The notes: a model not told the origin generated them from the sequence alone. Positions 24,529-31,972 are shown, counted from the first letter of the stretch. The stretch is 34,200 bases of DNA from Oscillospiraceae bacterium (GCA_029098185.1 JAQXNV010000031.1:1-34200), one strand, 5' to 3'. Numbers and translations: made by a program.

Positions 24529-25791
24529 ATGGGAAAGCGTTGGCTGGATCGATATGGCGTAGTGGTGTCGGTAGCGCTGTTGGCGGCCGTTGTAGCGCTG
24601 GTGATCTTCACGGCGAAAACGACACAGGAGCATCCCGAGGCAAAATCTATCGCAGCCCAGGCTCCCCTCACCTCCAGCGGCACAGAGGTATTTGCCAGCG
24701 CCGACGGGGAACTGCGGGGAATGTGGGTGCCTTATTTCAGTTTGGATATGAGCCGGGAAAACGACAAGAGCGAAGCGGCCTTCCAGCAGAAGTTCGATAC
24801 CATCATCGAAAACAGCAAAGCCTATGAGATGAACGCCCTCATCGTCCAGGTGCGCCCCTTTGCCGACGCCTTTTATCCATCAAAGCTGTTCCCCTGGTCA
24901 GGGTATCTCACCGGCACACAAGGCACAGACCCAGGCTATGATCCGTTAGCGTACATGGTGCAGTCTGCCCACAAAGCCGGGATGCAGCTCCATGTGTGGA
25001 TCAACCCCCTGCGCATTCAGGTCCATGATGTTCCCCAGACTATGGCCGACAGCAATCCTTATGTTTTGTGGCAGAAGGACAGCGAAAAGCAAGACTGGTG
25101 TTTGCCCTGGGCGGAAAGCGAAGGCGTGTATTTTAACGCTGGGATCCCAGAGGTACGGCAGTACATTGCCGATGGCGTAAGGGAGATCGTGGAAAATTAT
25201 GCTATAGACGGCGTTCAGTTTGACGATTATTTTTACCCCACAGAGGACAGCGCTTTCGACAAAGAAACGTATCAATCGTACTGCGATTCCCTGGCCGAAG
25301 GCAAGACGAAATTATCCCAGCAGGAGTGGCGGCGGGCCAATATCAGTTCTCTGGTGTCGCTGGTATATACGACCATCCACAGCATCGACGACAGCGTTCA
25401 GTTTGGCATAGCGCCCCAGGGCAATGTGGAAAACGATCTGGCCATCGGCGCCGATGTGGCTGCCTGGTGCAGCACCAGCGGTTATGTCGATTACATCTGC
25501 CCCCAGCTTTACTATAACTTTGAAAACCCCACGCTGCCCTATGATACAGCGGCCAAACAATGGCGTGCCATGGTGACAAATCCGGACGTCCGGCTTTACT
25601 TTGGCCTGGGTGTTTATAAGGCGGCCTCCGATGCAGACGGCGGAACGTGGAAAAAGGAAAACAAGATCCTTTCCCAGCAGGTCCGGCTGGGCCGCACCAT
25701 AGGCTGTGACGGCTTTTTGTTCTATTCCTACGATTCGTTCCAGCGGGAGGAAGCAAAGGAGGAGATCGAAAACGTCCTGAAGGTGTTGTAA
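24529..25791 (+). CDS. Glycosyl hydrolase-like family 10 (GHL10/YngK type) exported protein
   Basis: The 420-residue product has an N-terminal membrane anchor or signal (about 9-28) followed by one TIM-barrel domain. Signatures are 'GELRGMWVPYFSLDMS', 'NALIVQVRPFADAFYPS', 'GMQLHVWINPLRI', 'IDGVQFDDYFYP' and 'FGIAPQGN', characteristic of the GHL10 family (Bacillus YngK). Members act on carbohydrates outside the cell, probably peptidoglycan-derived or other glycans, but substrates are poorly defined. AAAGGAGGA lies 6 bases before ATG 24529. There is no carbohydrate-binding or dockerin module. A strong terminator follows directly. Confidence 0.9.
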   Translation: MGKRWLDRYGVVVSVALLAAVVALVIFTAKTTQEHPEAKSIAAQAPLTSSGTEVFASADGELRGMWVPYFSLDMSRENDKSEAAFQQKFDTIIENSKAYEMNALIVQVRPFADAFYPSKLFPWSGYLTGTQGTDPGYDPLAYMVQSAHKAGMQLHVWINPLRIQVHDVPQTMADSNPYVLWQKDSEKQDWCLPWAESEGVYFNAGIPEVRQYIADGVREIVENYAIDGVQFDDYFYPTEDSAFDKETYQSYCDSLAEGKTKLSQQEWRRANISSLVSLVYTTIHSIDDSVQFGIAPQGNVENDLAIGADVAAWCSTSGYVDYICPQLYYNFENPTLPYDTAAKQWRAMVTNPDVRLYFGLGVYKAASDADGGTWKKENKILSQQVRLGRTIGCDGFLFYSYDSFQREEAKEEIENVLKVL

Positions 25792-25798
25792 TACGCAA

Positions 25799-25831
25799 AA
25801 TGCCCGCTCCAAAATGGAGAGGGCATTTTTT
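25799..25831. terminator. Bidirectional terminator between GHL10 gene and mtaB
   Basis: AATGCCC plus CTCC pair with GGAG plus GGGCATT (25799-25810 with 25816-25827), followed by a run of T. The reverse-strand T-run is short, and the T-run overlaps the mtaB stop codon. Confidence 0.8.
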
Positions 25832-27119
25832 ACGGCTTTGCGCCGATGCAATGGTCGCCCTCTACACCGGTAATGGTGATGGGGCAGAGCTTACCGCCAA
25901 GGGGGCCTTCGCCGGAAAAGTGGACCGGCGTATAGTTGGGCGTGTAGCCCTCAAAGCATCCGGGAGCGATCTCCCGCTCGGCCAGCACCGTTTGGGTGGT
26001 GCCTACCTGCTTTGTCAAAAATGCTTGCTGGGTGGCTGTTGTCACGGCGATCATTTCCTTGCTGCGGGCGGATTTTATTTTGTTGGTCAGTTGATTCGGT
26101 GCGTCGTTGGCCTTTGTGCCGGGACGGCGGGAATAGGCAAAGACGTGTACCCGGGCAAAGCCGATCTCCTTTGCAAAAGCAAGACTCTCACCAAATTCCT
26201 CGTCGGTCTCGCCGGGAAAGCCTACCATAATGTCGGTGGTGATGGCGCAGTTTGGAAAGGTTGCCCGGAGATCAGCGACGATCTTCCGATATTCTGCCGT
26301 GTCGTAGTGACGGTTCATCCGGCGCAGCGTGGCGTCACAGCCGCTCTGGAGAGACAGGTGAAACTGCGGACACAGCTTATCCTGCTTTGACAGCCGGGCG
26401 ATGACATCGGGGCTGAGCTGTTCCGGCTCCAGAGAACCGAGCCGTACCCGTTGGATACCCTCGACGGCACAGGCAGCTTCTACAGCGTCGCACAGGTGCA
26501 GCCCCAGGTCCTGCCCATAGCAGGACAGATTGATGCCGGTGAGCACGATCTCCTGAAAGCCATGGCCGGCCAAAGCGGCCACTTCCTTTTGTATGTCAGC
26601 AAGGGGCTTAGAGCGGACCCGGCCCCTGGCGTAGGGGATGATGCAGTAAGCGCAGAACCGGTTGCAGCCATCCTGGATCTTGAGGAAGGCACGGGTGCGG
26701 TCGTGAAAGCTGTCGATCTCCAAAGGCTCAAACTGTTCGCCGGTTTCGTGGGGGACGATGTCGATGATGCGCTGACGGGTAGATAAGTACGTCATGATGT
26801 GGTTTAGCAGGGAAGCGCGATTGCTGTTGCCCAGCACGATGTCCGCATCACTGAGGGCTTCCGATTCCTCCGGAAAGGCCTGGGGCATACAGCCGGTGAG
26901 CACGATGACAGCGTCGGGATTTTCCCGGCGGGCCTTGTGCAGTGTCTGGCGGACTTTTTGGTCGCTGGCGGCGGTGACGGTGCAGGAATTGAGGATCACC
27001 ACATCGGCTGCTTCGCCCTTGGGACAGAGGGTACAGCCTGCCCGGCAGAGCTGAGACAGCATGGCTTCCGATTCATATTGATTGACTTTGCAGCCAAGGG
27101 TAATGGCAGAGATTTTCAT
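25830..27119 (-). CDS. mtaB: tRNA N6-threonylcarbamoyladenosine(37)-C2 methylthiotransferase MtaB
   Basis: Radical-SAM enzyme that converts t6A37 to ms2t6A37 in ANN-reading tRNAs. The 429-residue product has MTTase-domain cysteines Cys10 ('TLGCKVNQYES'), Cys46 ('NSCTVTA') and Cys77 ('TGCMPQ'). The radical-SAM cluster is Cys152/156/159 in 'DGCNRFCAYCIIPYARGR', and a TRAM-like C-terminus ends near 'GYTPNYTPVHF'. The 'LGCKVNQYES' motif separates MtaB from MiaB (TYGCQQN). The frame is open to 27362 upstream, but ATG 27119 is chosen because AGGAAGGAA lies about 5 bases before it and the family begins MKISAITLGC. It is divergent from the HPr-like gene. Confidence 0.95.
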   Translation of the reverse strand: MKISAITLGCKVNQYESEAMLSQLCRAGCTLCPKGEAADVVILNSCTVTAASDQKVRQTLHKARRENPDAVIVLTGCMPQAFPEESEALSDADIVLGNSNRASLLNHIMTYLSTRQRIIDIVPHETGEQFEPLEIDSFHDRTRAFLKIQDGCNRFCAYCIIPYARGRVRSKPLADIQKEVAALAGHGFQEIVLTGINLSCYGQDLGLHLCDAVEAACAVEGIQRVRLGSLEPEQLSPDVIARLSKQDKLCPQFHLSLQSGCDATLRRMNRHYDTAEYRKIVADLRATFPNCAITTDIMVGFPGETDEEFGESLAFAKEIGFARVHVFAYSRRPGTKANDAPNQLTNKIKSARSKEMIAVTTATQQAFLTKQVGTTQTVLAEREIAPGCFEGYTPNYTPVHFSGEGPLGGKLCPITITGVEGDHCIGAKP

Positions 27120-27147
27120 AGCGTTCCTTCCTAAATCGTGAATTTTC

Positions 27148-27162
27148 TTCTCATTCTGAGAA
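27148..27162. promoter_or_regulatory. Palindrome TTCTCA-N3-TGAGAA in the mtaB/HPr-like divergent gap
   Basis: A perfect 6-bp inverted repeat with a 3-base centre (TTC) lies 15 bases upstream of the HPr-like -35 and about 29 bases upstream of the mtaB start codon. It does not match operators I know from Firmicutes (LexA, PerR, Fur, Rex, NrdR). It may be a regulator site for one or both genes. Confidence 0.4.
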
Positions 27163-27177
27163 TTAACAGGGATTCGG

Positions 27178-27206
27178 TTGACCTTTCGGAAAATATATGA
27201 TATGGT
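27178..27206 (+). promoter_or_regulatory. Putative sigma-A promoter of HPr-like gene
   Basis: TTGACC (27178-27183), a 17-base spacer and TATGGT (27201-27206), with the extended-10 TG (TGATATGGT). The start codon is 35 bases downstream. Confidence 0.6.
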
Positions 27207-27240
27207 AAACACATGATGATGAAATTGGAGGAAAATCAAA

Positions 27241-27552
27241 GTGCAGACAACACATTCCATGAAGGTGCTTTTGCTGGGCGGAGATAAAGTCAATGATTTC
27301 GTCAAGATCGCCAGCGGGTATTCCTTCCCGATCTTTCTGACTTGCGGCCGGTACCGTATCAACGGGAAATCGCTGATCGGTATCTTCAGTTTGGATCTTT
27401 CCAGACCCCTGACCGTACAGGCGGAAAATTGTACCGACGAGGAAGCTGACGACCTTTTTCAGGAACTGCAAAAATTTGCTGTTGGGCAAGACCAAGGCGA
27501 AGAGCAAGCCAAGAAATCAGACCGGCGCTTCAGCTTGTTTGGCAAAAAATAA
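27241..27552 (+). CDS. HPr-like (PtsH-fold) protein without active-site histidine
   Basis: The 103-residue product aligns in pattern with HPr. 'VNDFVKIASGYSFPIFLTCG' corresponds to the first helix and strand, 'INGKSLIGIFSLDLSRPLTV' to the region holding the regulatory serine (GKSxxGxxSL), and 'CTDEEADDLFQEL' to the last helix. The GIHARP active-site loop with His15 is absent; the protein has one His, at residue 5 outside the fold. It therefore cannot act as the usual PTS phosphocarrier. Similar degenerate HPr proteins occur widely in clostridia; function unknown. The tail (80-103) is charged. The start is GTG 27241, 9 bases after GGAGG; ATG 27259 is an alternative. Confidence 0.78.
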   Translation: MQTTHSMKVLLLGGDKVNDFVKIASGYSFPIFLTCGRYRINGKSLIGIFSLDLSRPLTVQAENCTDEEADDLFQELQKFAVGQDQGEEQAKKSDRRFSLFGKK

Positions 27553-27577
27553 CAGCCAAGGATTCCCGATGTTTAAG

Positions 27578-27609
27578 CAGGACGTTTTGATGCGTCCTGT
27601 TTTCTTTTT
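27578..27609 (+). terminator. Terminator after HPr-like gene
   Basis: CAGGACG (27578-27584) pairs with CGTCCTG (27593-27599) around TTTTGATG, followed by TTTTCTTTTT. It lies between convergent genes; the reverse strand has only a weak T-run, so it mainly serves the plus strand. Confidence 0.8.
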
Positions 27610-27624
27610 GCGCAGATTTTCTTG

Positions 27625-29556
27625 TCAGGCGCTGCCGTCGATCCGCTCGGACAGCACTGCCCATTCCTCCATCTGTAGATCCAGCTCTAAGCGCAGATCA
27701 TCCATGCTCTGGGTCAGCTCGGTCACAGCGCCGTAATCGCTGGCGATCTCCGGCTGGGACAACTGGGCCTCCAGTTCCGCAAGCTCCCCTTCCAAACGCT
27801 CGATGGTGTCCTCTGTTTTCCGCAGGGCCACCCGGAGCTTTCGCAGCTCGGCCTTGTTTTCCTTTTGCTGCTTGTAGCTGTTCTGCTTTTCCGGTGCCGT
27901 CTCTTTCGGGGCGCTGGGTGGGGCTGCCTTTGCTTCTTCTCGAACAGCCTTCAGATAATCGTCGTAGTTGCCGCTGTATTCCCGGATGCCTTGCGGCGAC
28001 AGGGACACGATGCGGGTGGCCAGTTGATTGATGAGATACCGGTCGTGGGAGATGAGGAACAGCGTGCCGCTGTAATCCCGCAGAGCGTCCTCCAGCATCT
28101 CGCAGGACTTGATGTCCAGATGGTTAGTCGGCTCGTCCAGCATGAGGAAGTTATCCTTTGCCATCATCAGCTCCAGCAGCAATACCCTTGCCCGCTCGCC
28201 GCCGCTGAGGGCGCCTACCAGCTTGAACACGTCGTCGCCCTTGAACAAAAACCGGGCCAGCGCACTGCGCAGCTCCGTTTCGGTCAGCATGGGATACCGG
28301 TCCCATACGGTGTCCAGGATCGTCTTGTCCGGGTCGAGACCCTCCTGGATCTGGTCATAGTAGCCCACATCGATGTTGGCGCCCAGGCGCACGCTGCCGG
28401 ATCCGGCTGTATATTGGCCCAGGATCGTCTTAAAGAGAGACGTTTTGCCGCAGCCGTTTGGCCCCAGCAGAAAGACTCGTTCTCCCCGGCGCAGGTGGAG
28501 GTTCACGTGCTGGAACAGAGGCTCTTGACCGAAGGAGAGGGATAGATCTTTAACCTGCAAAACATCGTTGCCGCCACGGTTGCGGGGCGTAAAGTCAAAG
28601 CGGATCTGTTCGTCGTTGCGCTGGACCTCCTCCAGAGAATTTTCCAGCCGCTCGATGACCTTCAGTTTGCTTTCCGCTGTCTTGATGTTCTTTTCCCGGT
28701 TCCATTGCCGCTGCTGGGCCACGACGCCCTGTAAGCGGTCGATCTCTCGTTTGGTGTTGTCGTACCGCCGTTGGGCGGCAAGGCGTTGTTCCTCCTTTAG
28801 CACACGGGAGCGGGAATAATTCCCCTTGTAGCTGGTCAGCTTTTGATGCTCGATCTCCCAGGTCTGGGTCGTCACCTTATCGAGAAAATACCGGTCGTGA
28901 GAGATGACCACGAATGCGCCGGAATAGTCCAGCAGAAACGATTCCAGCCACTCTACTGCTGCAATATCCAGATGGTTAGTGGGCTCGTCCAGCAGCAGGA
29001 GATTGGCCTGACTGAGCAGGAGCTTTGCCAACTGGAGCTTAGCTTTCTGGCCGCCAGAGAGAGACATGACTGGCAGGGCCATTTTATCGTCGTCAAAGCC
29101 CAGTCCCTGCAAAACAGAGCGGGTGCGGCTGCGATATGTAAGGCCACCTTCCCGCACATAGGTGTCGTTCAGGTGGGATTGCTCGGCGATCAGCGCAGAG
29201 AGCTGTTCCGCTGAGAGCAGCGACGGATTGCGCAGCTGAAGCTGGATGCACTCCAGCCGTTCCTCCATGTCCATCAGCGGGGAAAAGGTGGTCAGCACCT
29301 CGGCAAAGGCGCTGATCTGCTGATCCCGGCAGACGTGCTGTTCCATATAGCCGATGACGGTGCGGTCATCTTTTTGTATGACGCCGTCCTCGTAATAGGA
29401 TTCCTCCAGCAGCACCTTTAGCAGCGTCGTTTTGCCGCAGCCATTGTCGCCCACCAGACCGATGCGGTCTTTGGACTCGATGGCGAAGGAAACGTCCGAA
29501 AATAAAACGTCCGTCCCAAAAGATTTTTTTAACCGTTCCGCTCGCAGCAGTGCCAT
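27625..29556 (-). CDS. ABC-F family ATP-binding translation factor
   Basis: Soluble protein of 643 residues with two ABC ATPase domains and no membrane segments. Walker A motifs are 'GDNGCGKTT' (36-44) and 'GPNGCGKTS' (about 360), signatures are 'LSGGQKAKLQLAKLLL' and 'LSGGERARVLLLELM', and Walker B motifs end 'LLLDEPTNHLD' and 'FLMLDEPTNHLD'. A P-site-tRNA-interaction linker with many Arg/Lys lies between them (about 240-320), and a C-terminal coiled coil (about 555-640) resembles that of YdiF/Uup. ABC-F proteins act on ribosomes, some giving antibiotic resistance; the linker here looks of ordinary housekeeping length. ATG 29556 is chosen because AAGGGAGAA precedes it. The ribosome site is part of an inverted repeat (see 29559-29617). 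Confidence 0.93.
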   Translation of the reverse strand: MALLRAERLKKSFGTDVLFSDVSFAIESKDRIGLVGDNGCGKTTLLKVLLEESYYEDGVIQKDDRTVIGYMEQHVCRDQQISAFAEVLTTFSPLMDMEERLECIQLQLRNPSLLSAEQLSALIAEQSHLNDTYVREGGLTYRSRTRSVLQGLGFDDDKMALPVMSLSGGQKAKLQLAKLLLSQANLLLLDEPTNHLDIAAVEWLESFLLDYSGAFVVISHDRYFLDKVTTQTWEIEHQKLTSYKGNYSRSRVLKEEQRLAAQRRYDNTKREIDRLQGVVAQQRQWNREKNIKTAESKLKVIERLENSLEEVQRNDEQIRFDFTPRNRGGNDVLQVKDLSLSFGQEPLFQHVNLHLRRGERVFLLGPNGCGKTSLFKTILGQYTAGSGSVRLGANIDVGYYDQIQEGLDPDKTILDTVWDRYPMLTETELRSALARFLFKGDDVFKLVGALSGGERARVLLLELMMAKDNFLMLDEPTNHLDIKSCEMLEDALRDYSGTLFLISHDRYLINQLATRIVSLSPQGIREYSGNYDDYLKAVREEAKAAPPSAPKETAPEKQNSYKQQKENKAELRKLRVALRKTEDTIERLEGELAELEAQLSQPEIASDYGAVTELTQSMDDLRLELDLQMEEWAVLSERIDGSA

Positions 29557-29558
29557 AA

Positions 29559-29617
29559 GATTCTCCCTTTCCGAAATTGCGTATTTTCTTATTATAATCG
29601 AAATGGGAGGGAGAATC
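29559..29617 (-). repeat. 10-bp inverted repeat linking ABC-F -35 region and ribosome site
   Basis: GATTCTCCCT (29559-29568) and AGGGAGAATC (29608-29617) are perfect reverse complements. Read on the minus strand, the downstream copy contains the ABC-F ribosome site and the upstream copy overlaps the -35 element. A transcript entering from upstream could pair them and hide the ribosome site; one starting at the local promoter would lack the first arm. Confidence 0.6.
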
Positions 29618-29619
29618 AA
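29591..29619 (-). promoter_or_regulatory. Putative sigma-A promoter of ABC-F gene
   Basis: On the minus strand TTGATT (29619-29614), a 17-base spacer and TATAAT (29596-29591). The start codon is about 35 bases downstream of the -10. Confidence 0.7.
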
Positions 29620-29633
29620 GCGGAGTCTTTCGC

Positions 29634-30065
29634 TTACAGATATTTTTTCATGGAAGCGATGTGTTTTTCTTCACAGTGGAGATATTCCTCCGCCAGCTCT
29701 TTGGCGCCGCCGTTAGCGTCCGGCAGATCGTTGAGCTTTTTCGTCACATCGGTAATGCCCATGTTGGCGCCCTGGATCATCATTTCCGCAATGTGGGTGG
29801 TGGAGTTGTCGGTCAGGGTGTTCATCTGCACCGACCCCCATAGGCCCATCCGTTCCATCAGCGTCGTCTTTTGGGGGTCCTGCTGCTGATGGCGCAGCAT
29901 CCGGCTGGATTTTCTGGCAATGCGGTCGTAAGCGTCGCCCTGGCTCTCGATCTTTTCCCGAAGCTGCAAATTGGTCACCTTGGGCAAAACGGTCAAGACC
30001 GCCTGTTGTCCCATTTTGGCGGTGTGATAGATCTCATTGAGCAAATCGGTGTTTTCCTTTGTCAT
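29634..30065 (-). CDS. Predicted four-helix-bundle, ferritin-like protein
   Basis: The 143-residue soluble product is almost entirely predicted helix: 'TDLLNEIYHTAKMGQQAVLT', 'REKIESQGDAYDRIARKSSR', 'TTHIAEMMIQGANMGITDV' and 'AKELAEEYLHCEEKHIASMK'. The last helix carries E/EExH, and further Glu, Gln and His residues face similar positions in the other helices. This suggests a ferritin-like or DUF2383-type bundle, but the metal site is not complete enough to call. GGAGGG lies 8 bases before ATG 30065. It lies upstream of the ABC-F gene on the same strand with a 77-base gap that contains a promoter. Confidence 0.65.
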   Translation of the reverse strand: MTKENTDLLNEIYHTAKMGQQAVLTVLPKVTNLQLREKIESQGDAYDRIARKSSRMLRHQQQDPQKTTLMERMGLWGSVQMNTLTDNSTTHIAEMMIQGANMGITDVTKKLNDLPDANGGAKELAEEYLHCEEKHIASMKKYL

Positions 30066-30144
30066 GGTATGATCCCTCCAAATCGTTTTTTCTAGGATTG
30101 CCGGAGATGGGGGGATTTATGTAGTTTCAAAATCGTCCAATTCG

Positions 30145-30153
30145 TGGTATACT
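30145..30153 (+). promoter_or_regulatory. Putative extended -10 promoter of TIM-barrel isomerase gene
   Basis: TGGTATACT gives TATACT (30148-30153) with the extended TG. The -35 is weak. The start codon is 27 bases downstream. Confidence 0.45.
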
Positions 30154-30179
30154 GAAAGAAAACGGAAGGCGGTGTTTTT

Positions 30180-30995
30180 GTGAAGGGCGGAATCTCCACA
30201 GCCTGTTTCTATCCCATGGAAACTTCGGAAAGCTTAGCGCTGCTGCTAAAGGACGGCCACACCCACTTTGAATTGTTTTTCAACACTTACCGGGAGATGC
30301 GGCAGCCGTATCTGTCCCGCTTGCGGGCCATGCTGGAGCAGTACGGCGGAACGATCCAGTCAGTCCATCCCTTTACGTCCGGCTATGAAAGTATGCTGCT
30401 GTTTTCCAATTATGAAACACGGTTTGAGGACAGCTTACAGTTTTATCGAGCATACTGTAAGGCGGCCAAAGCCCTCGGCGCAAAGCTGGTCATCCTCCAC
30501 GGGATGCGGTGTGAGTACCACAGTGAGGAAGCCCAGAACCGCTATTTTCGCCGCTATCAGGCGCTGTACCGCATGGGTCAGTCCTTGGGCATCACCATCG
30601 CCCAGGAAAACGTGGTGCATAATTTCAGCCAATCGCCGTCGTTTATCCGCCAGATGCGGGAAGCGTTGGGGGATGAGTGCGCTTTTTGTTTTGATCTAAA
30701 GCAGGCAGTGCGGGCTGGCGTTGATGGTGACGAGATGCTGGATGCCATGGGCGACCGGCTGGTCCACATCCATTTAAACGACAACGCTCCCGGTGAAACG
30801 TGTTTGGTGCCGGGGGAGGGAAGGGTAGATTTTCCAGCGCTTTTGGGCCATGCGAAACGAAATGGCTTTGACGGCAGCGTCATCATCGAGGTATATCGAA
30901 AGAACTTTCAGTCGCCCCAGGCGCTGCGGGAAAGCCGGGAACGGCTGGAAAATTGGATTTTTGCAGCAGAAATCGGAAAAAATCGCAAAAAATAG
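30180..30995 (+). CDS. Sugar phosphate isomerase/epimerase (AP endonuclease 2 family TIM barrel)
   Basis: The 271-residue product belongs to the xylose-isomerase-like TIM barrel family. Likely metal ligands are seen at the expected barrel positions: Glu in 'IAQENVVHNF', Asp in 'CFDLKQAVRAG', His in 'LVHIHLNDNAPGE' and Glu in 'VIIEVYRKNF'. 'LVILHGMRCEYHSEE' gives a further His. Substrates in this family range from sugars to inosose and DNA, and no neighbour suggests one here. GTG 30180 is the start, about 8 bases after AAGGCGG. The stop is TAG, showing that TAG works as an ordinary stop in this genome. It is a single-gene unit ahead of nrdR. Confidence 0.88.
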   Translation: MKGGISTACFYPMETSESLALLLKDGHTHFELFFNTYREMRQPYLSRLRAMLEQYGGTIQSVHPFTSGYESMLLFSNYETRFEDSLQFYRAYCKAAKALGAKLVILHGMRCEYHSEEAQNRYFRRYQALYRMGQSLGITIAQENVVHNFSQSPSFIRQMREALGDECAFCFDLKQAVRAGVDGDEMLDAMGDRLVHIHLNDNAPGETCLVPGEGRVDFPALLGHAKRNGFDGSVIIEVYRKNFQSPQALRESRERLENWIFAAEIGKNRKK

Positions 30996-31017
30996 GGACA
31001 ATCTGTGCAATTCTATC

Positions 31018-31047
31018 TTGTTTTCCCACAATATCTTGTGCTATAAT
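31018..31047 (+). promoter_or_regulatory. Putative nrdR promoter
   Basis: TTGTTT (31018-31023), an 18-base spacer and TATAAT (31042-31047), with the extended-10 TGC. It lies about 48 bases before nrdR. Confidence 0.7.
31027..31040 (+). promoter_or_regulatory. NrdR box overlapping the nrdR promoter
   Basis: CACAATATCTTGTG matches nine of the ten core positions of the NrdR box consensus (CwAtATaTwG with flanking aca/tgt). It lies between the -35 and -10 of the nrdR promoter, the expected place for repression, and indicates autoregulation. A degraded second copy may lie about 31 bases upstream (GACAATCTGTGC, 30998-31009); NrdR boxes usually occur in pairs at such spacing. Confidence 0.7.
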
Positions 31048-31094
31048 AACAACAGGTATACACATACAGGAGACTTGTCAAGGAGGAATTGGGG

Positions 31095-31550
31095 ATGAAA
31101 TGTCCATTTTGCGGTTTTGAAGAAAGTAAGGTCATCGACTCACGCCCGACAGACGAGGGCGAGCGCATCCGTCGCCGGCGGGAGTGCTTAAAATGCGGCA
31201 AGCGGTTTACCACCTATGAGATCATTGAGACAGTGCCGGTCATCGTCATCAAGAAGGATGCCTCCCGGCAGCCGTTTGACCGCAACAAGCTGCTCAATGG
31301 ATTTCTGCGGGCCTGCGAAAAGCGGCCCATTTCTCTGGATGTACTGGAAGGGCTGGTGGATGAGATCGAGTCCTCCCTGCAAAATTCCATGGACCGGGAA
31401 GTCACCTCCCTGACCATCGGCAACCTGGCCATGGAGAAGCTCCGCAATCTGGACGAGGTAGCTTATGTGCGCTTTGCGTCGGTGTACCGGGATTTTAAGG
31501 ACATCAATTCCTTTGTGGAAGAGCTGGACAAGATGATCAAAAATAAATAA
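31095..31550 (+). CDS. nrdR: Transcriptional repressor NrdR
   Basis: ATP/dATP-sensing repressor of ribonucleotide reductase genes. The 151-residue length is exact for the family. The zinc ribbon uses Cys3, Cys6, Cys31 and Cys34 in '[18 protein letters not shown]' and '[17 protein letters not shown]'. The ATP-cone domain (about 46-136) starts '[18 protein letters not shown]' and ends '[15 protein letters not shown]'. ATG 31095 has AGGAGGA 7 bases upstream; TTG 31089 in frame is less likely. The NrdR box in its own promoter points to autoregulation. Its target nrd genes are not in the window. It is followed by the Dabb gene on the same strand after an 83-base, strongly AT-rich gap. Confidence 0.97.
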   Translation: MKCPFCGFEESKVIDSRPTDEGERIRRRRECLKCGKRFTTYEIIETVPVIVIKKDASRQPFDRNKLLNGFLRACEKRPISLDVLEGLVDEIESSLQNSMDREVTSLTIGNLAMEKLRNLDEVAYVRFASVYRDFKDINSFVEELDKMIKNK

Positions 31551-31633
31551 GGATAACAAAGCAATAAGAAAAATAAAGTAACTTAAAAAAATAAAATCAC
31601 AATAAAAAGTATAGTGAACGAGGAGGAGATACT

Positions 31634-31927
31634 ATGGTAAAGCACGTTTTATTTGTCAAGCTGAAAGAAAATACGCCGGAGCAGTGTGAGAAGGTAAAGT
31701 CGCTGTTCCTCTCCATGAAAGACAAGGTCCCCATGGTGCGGGACATTGCGGTGGGCATCGATTATCTCCACTCCGAGCGCTCCTATGATGTGGTGCTGGA
31801 GCTGGTGGTGGATGACCGAGAGGCCCTGGAAGCATATCAGGTAGATCCTTATCATGCCGGCGTCGTAAAGCCGTACATCGCCGAGGTACGGGATGGCAGC
31901 ACCATTGTGGTAGATTACGAATTTTAA
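31634..31927 (+). CDS. Dabb family (stress-responsive A/B barrel) protein
   Basis: The 97-residue product is one dimeric alpha-beta barrel domain: 'MVKHVLFVKLKENTPEQ' opens with the family's conserved HxxxFK-like strand, 'VPMVRDIAVGIDYLHSERSY' and 'DVVLELVVDDREALEAYQVD' follow, and 'HAGVVKPYIAEVRDG' ends with the typical H..V.P motif. Members are widespread, some bind or cyclise small molecules in plants and fungi, but bacterial roles are mostly unknown. GAGGAGG precedes ATG 31634. The upstream gap 31551-31633 is A-rich and contains no gene. Confidence 0.9.
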   Translation: MVKHVLFVKLKENTPEQCEKVKSLFLSMKDKVPMVRDIAVGIDYLHSERSYDVVLELVVDDREALEAYQVDPYHAGVVKPYIAEVRDGSTIVVDYEF

Positions 31928-31935
31928 CGCAGCGC

Positions 31936-31968
31936 AAAAAAGGTCCCCGGAAAAACCGGGGACCTTTC
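31936..31968. terminator. Bidirectional terminator between Dabb gene and pcrA
   Basis: The perfect 10-bp stem AGGTCCCCGG / CCGGGGACCT (31941-31950 with 31956-31965) around AAAAA has an A-run before it and T residues after it. It ends both the Dabb gene (+) and the convergent helicase gene (-). Confidence 0.85.
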
Positions 31969-31972
31969 TATG

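Noticed and set aside
27120-27362. N-terminal extension of mtaB to 27362
   Set aside because: The extension runs antisense through the HPr-like gene start and its promoter. The MtaB family N-terminus and a good ribosome site place the start at 27119.
31551-31633. Promoter for the Dabb gene (TATAGT at 31610-31615)
   Set aside because: The hexamer occurs in an A-rich stretch, has no -35 at usable spacing, and would start transcription almost at the ribosome site.
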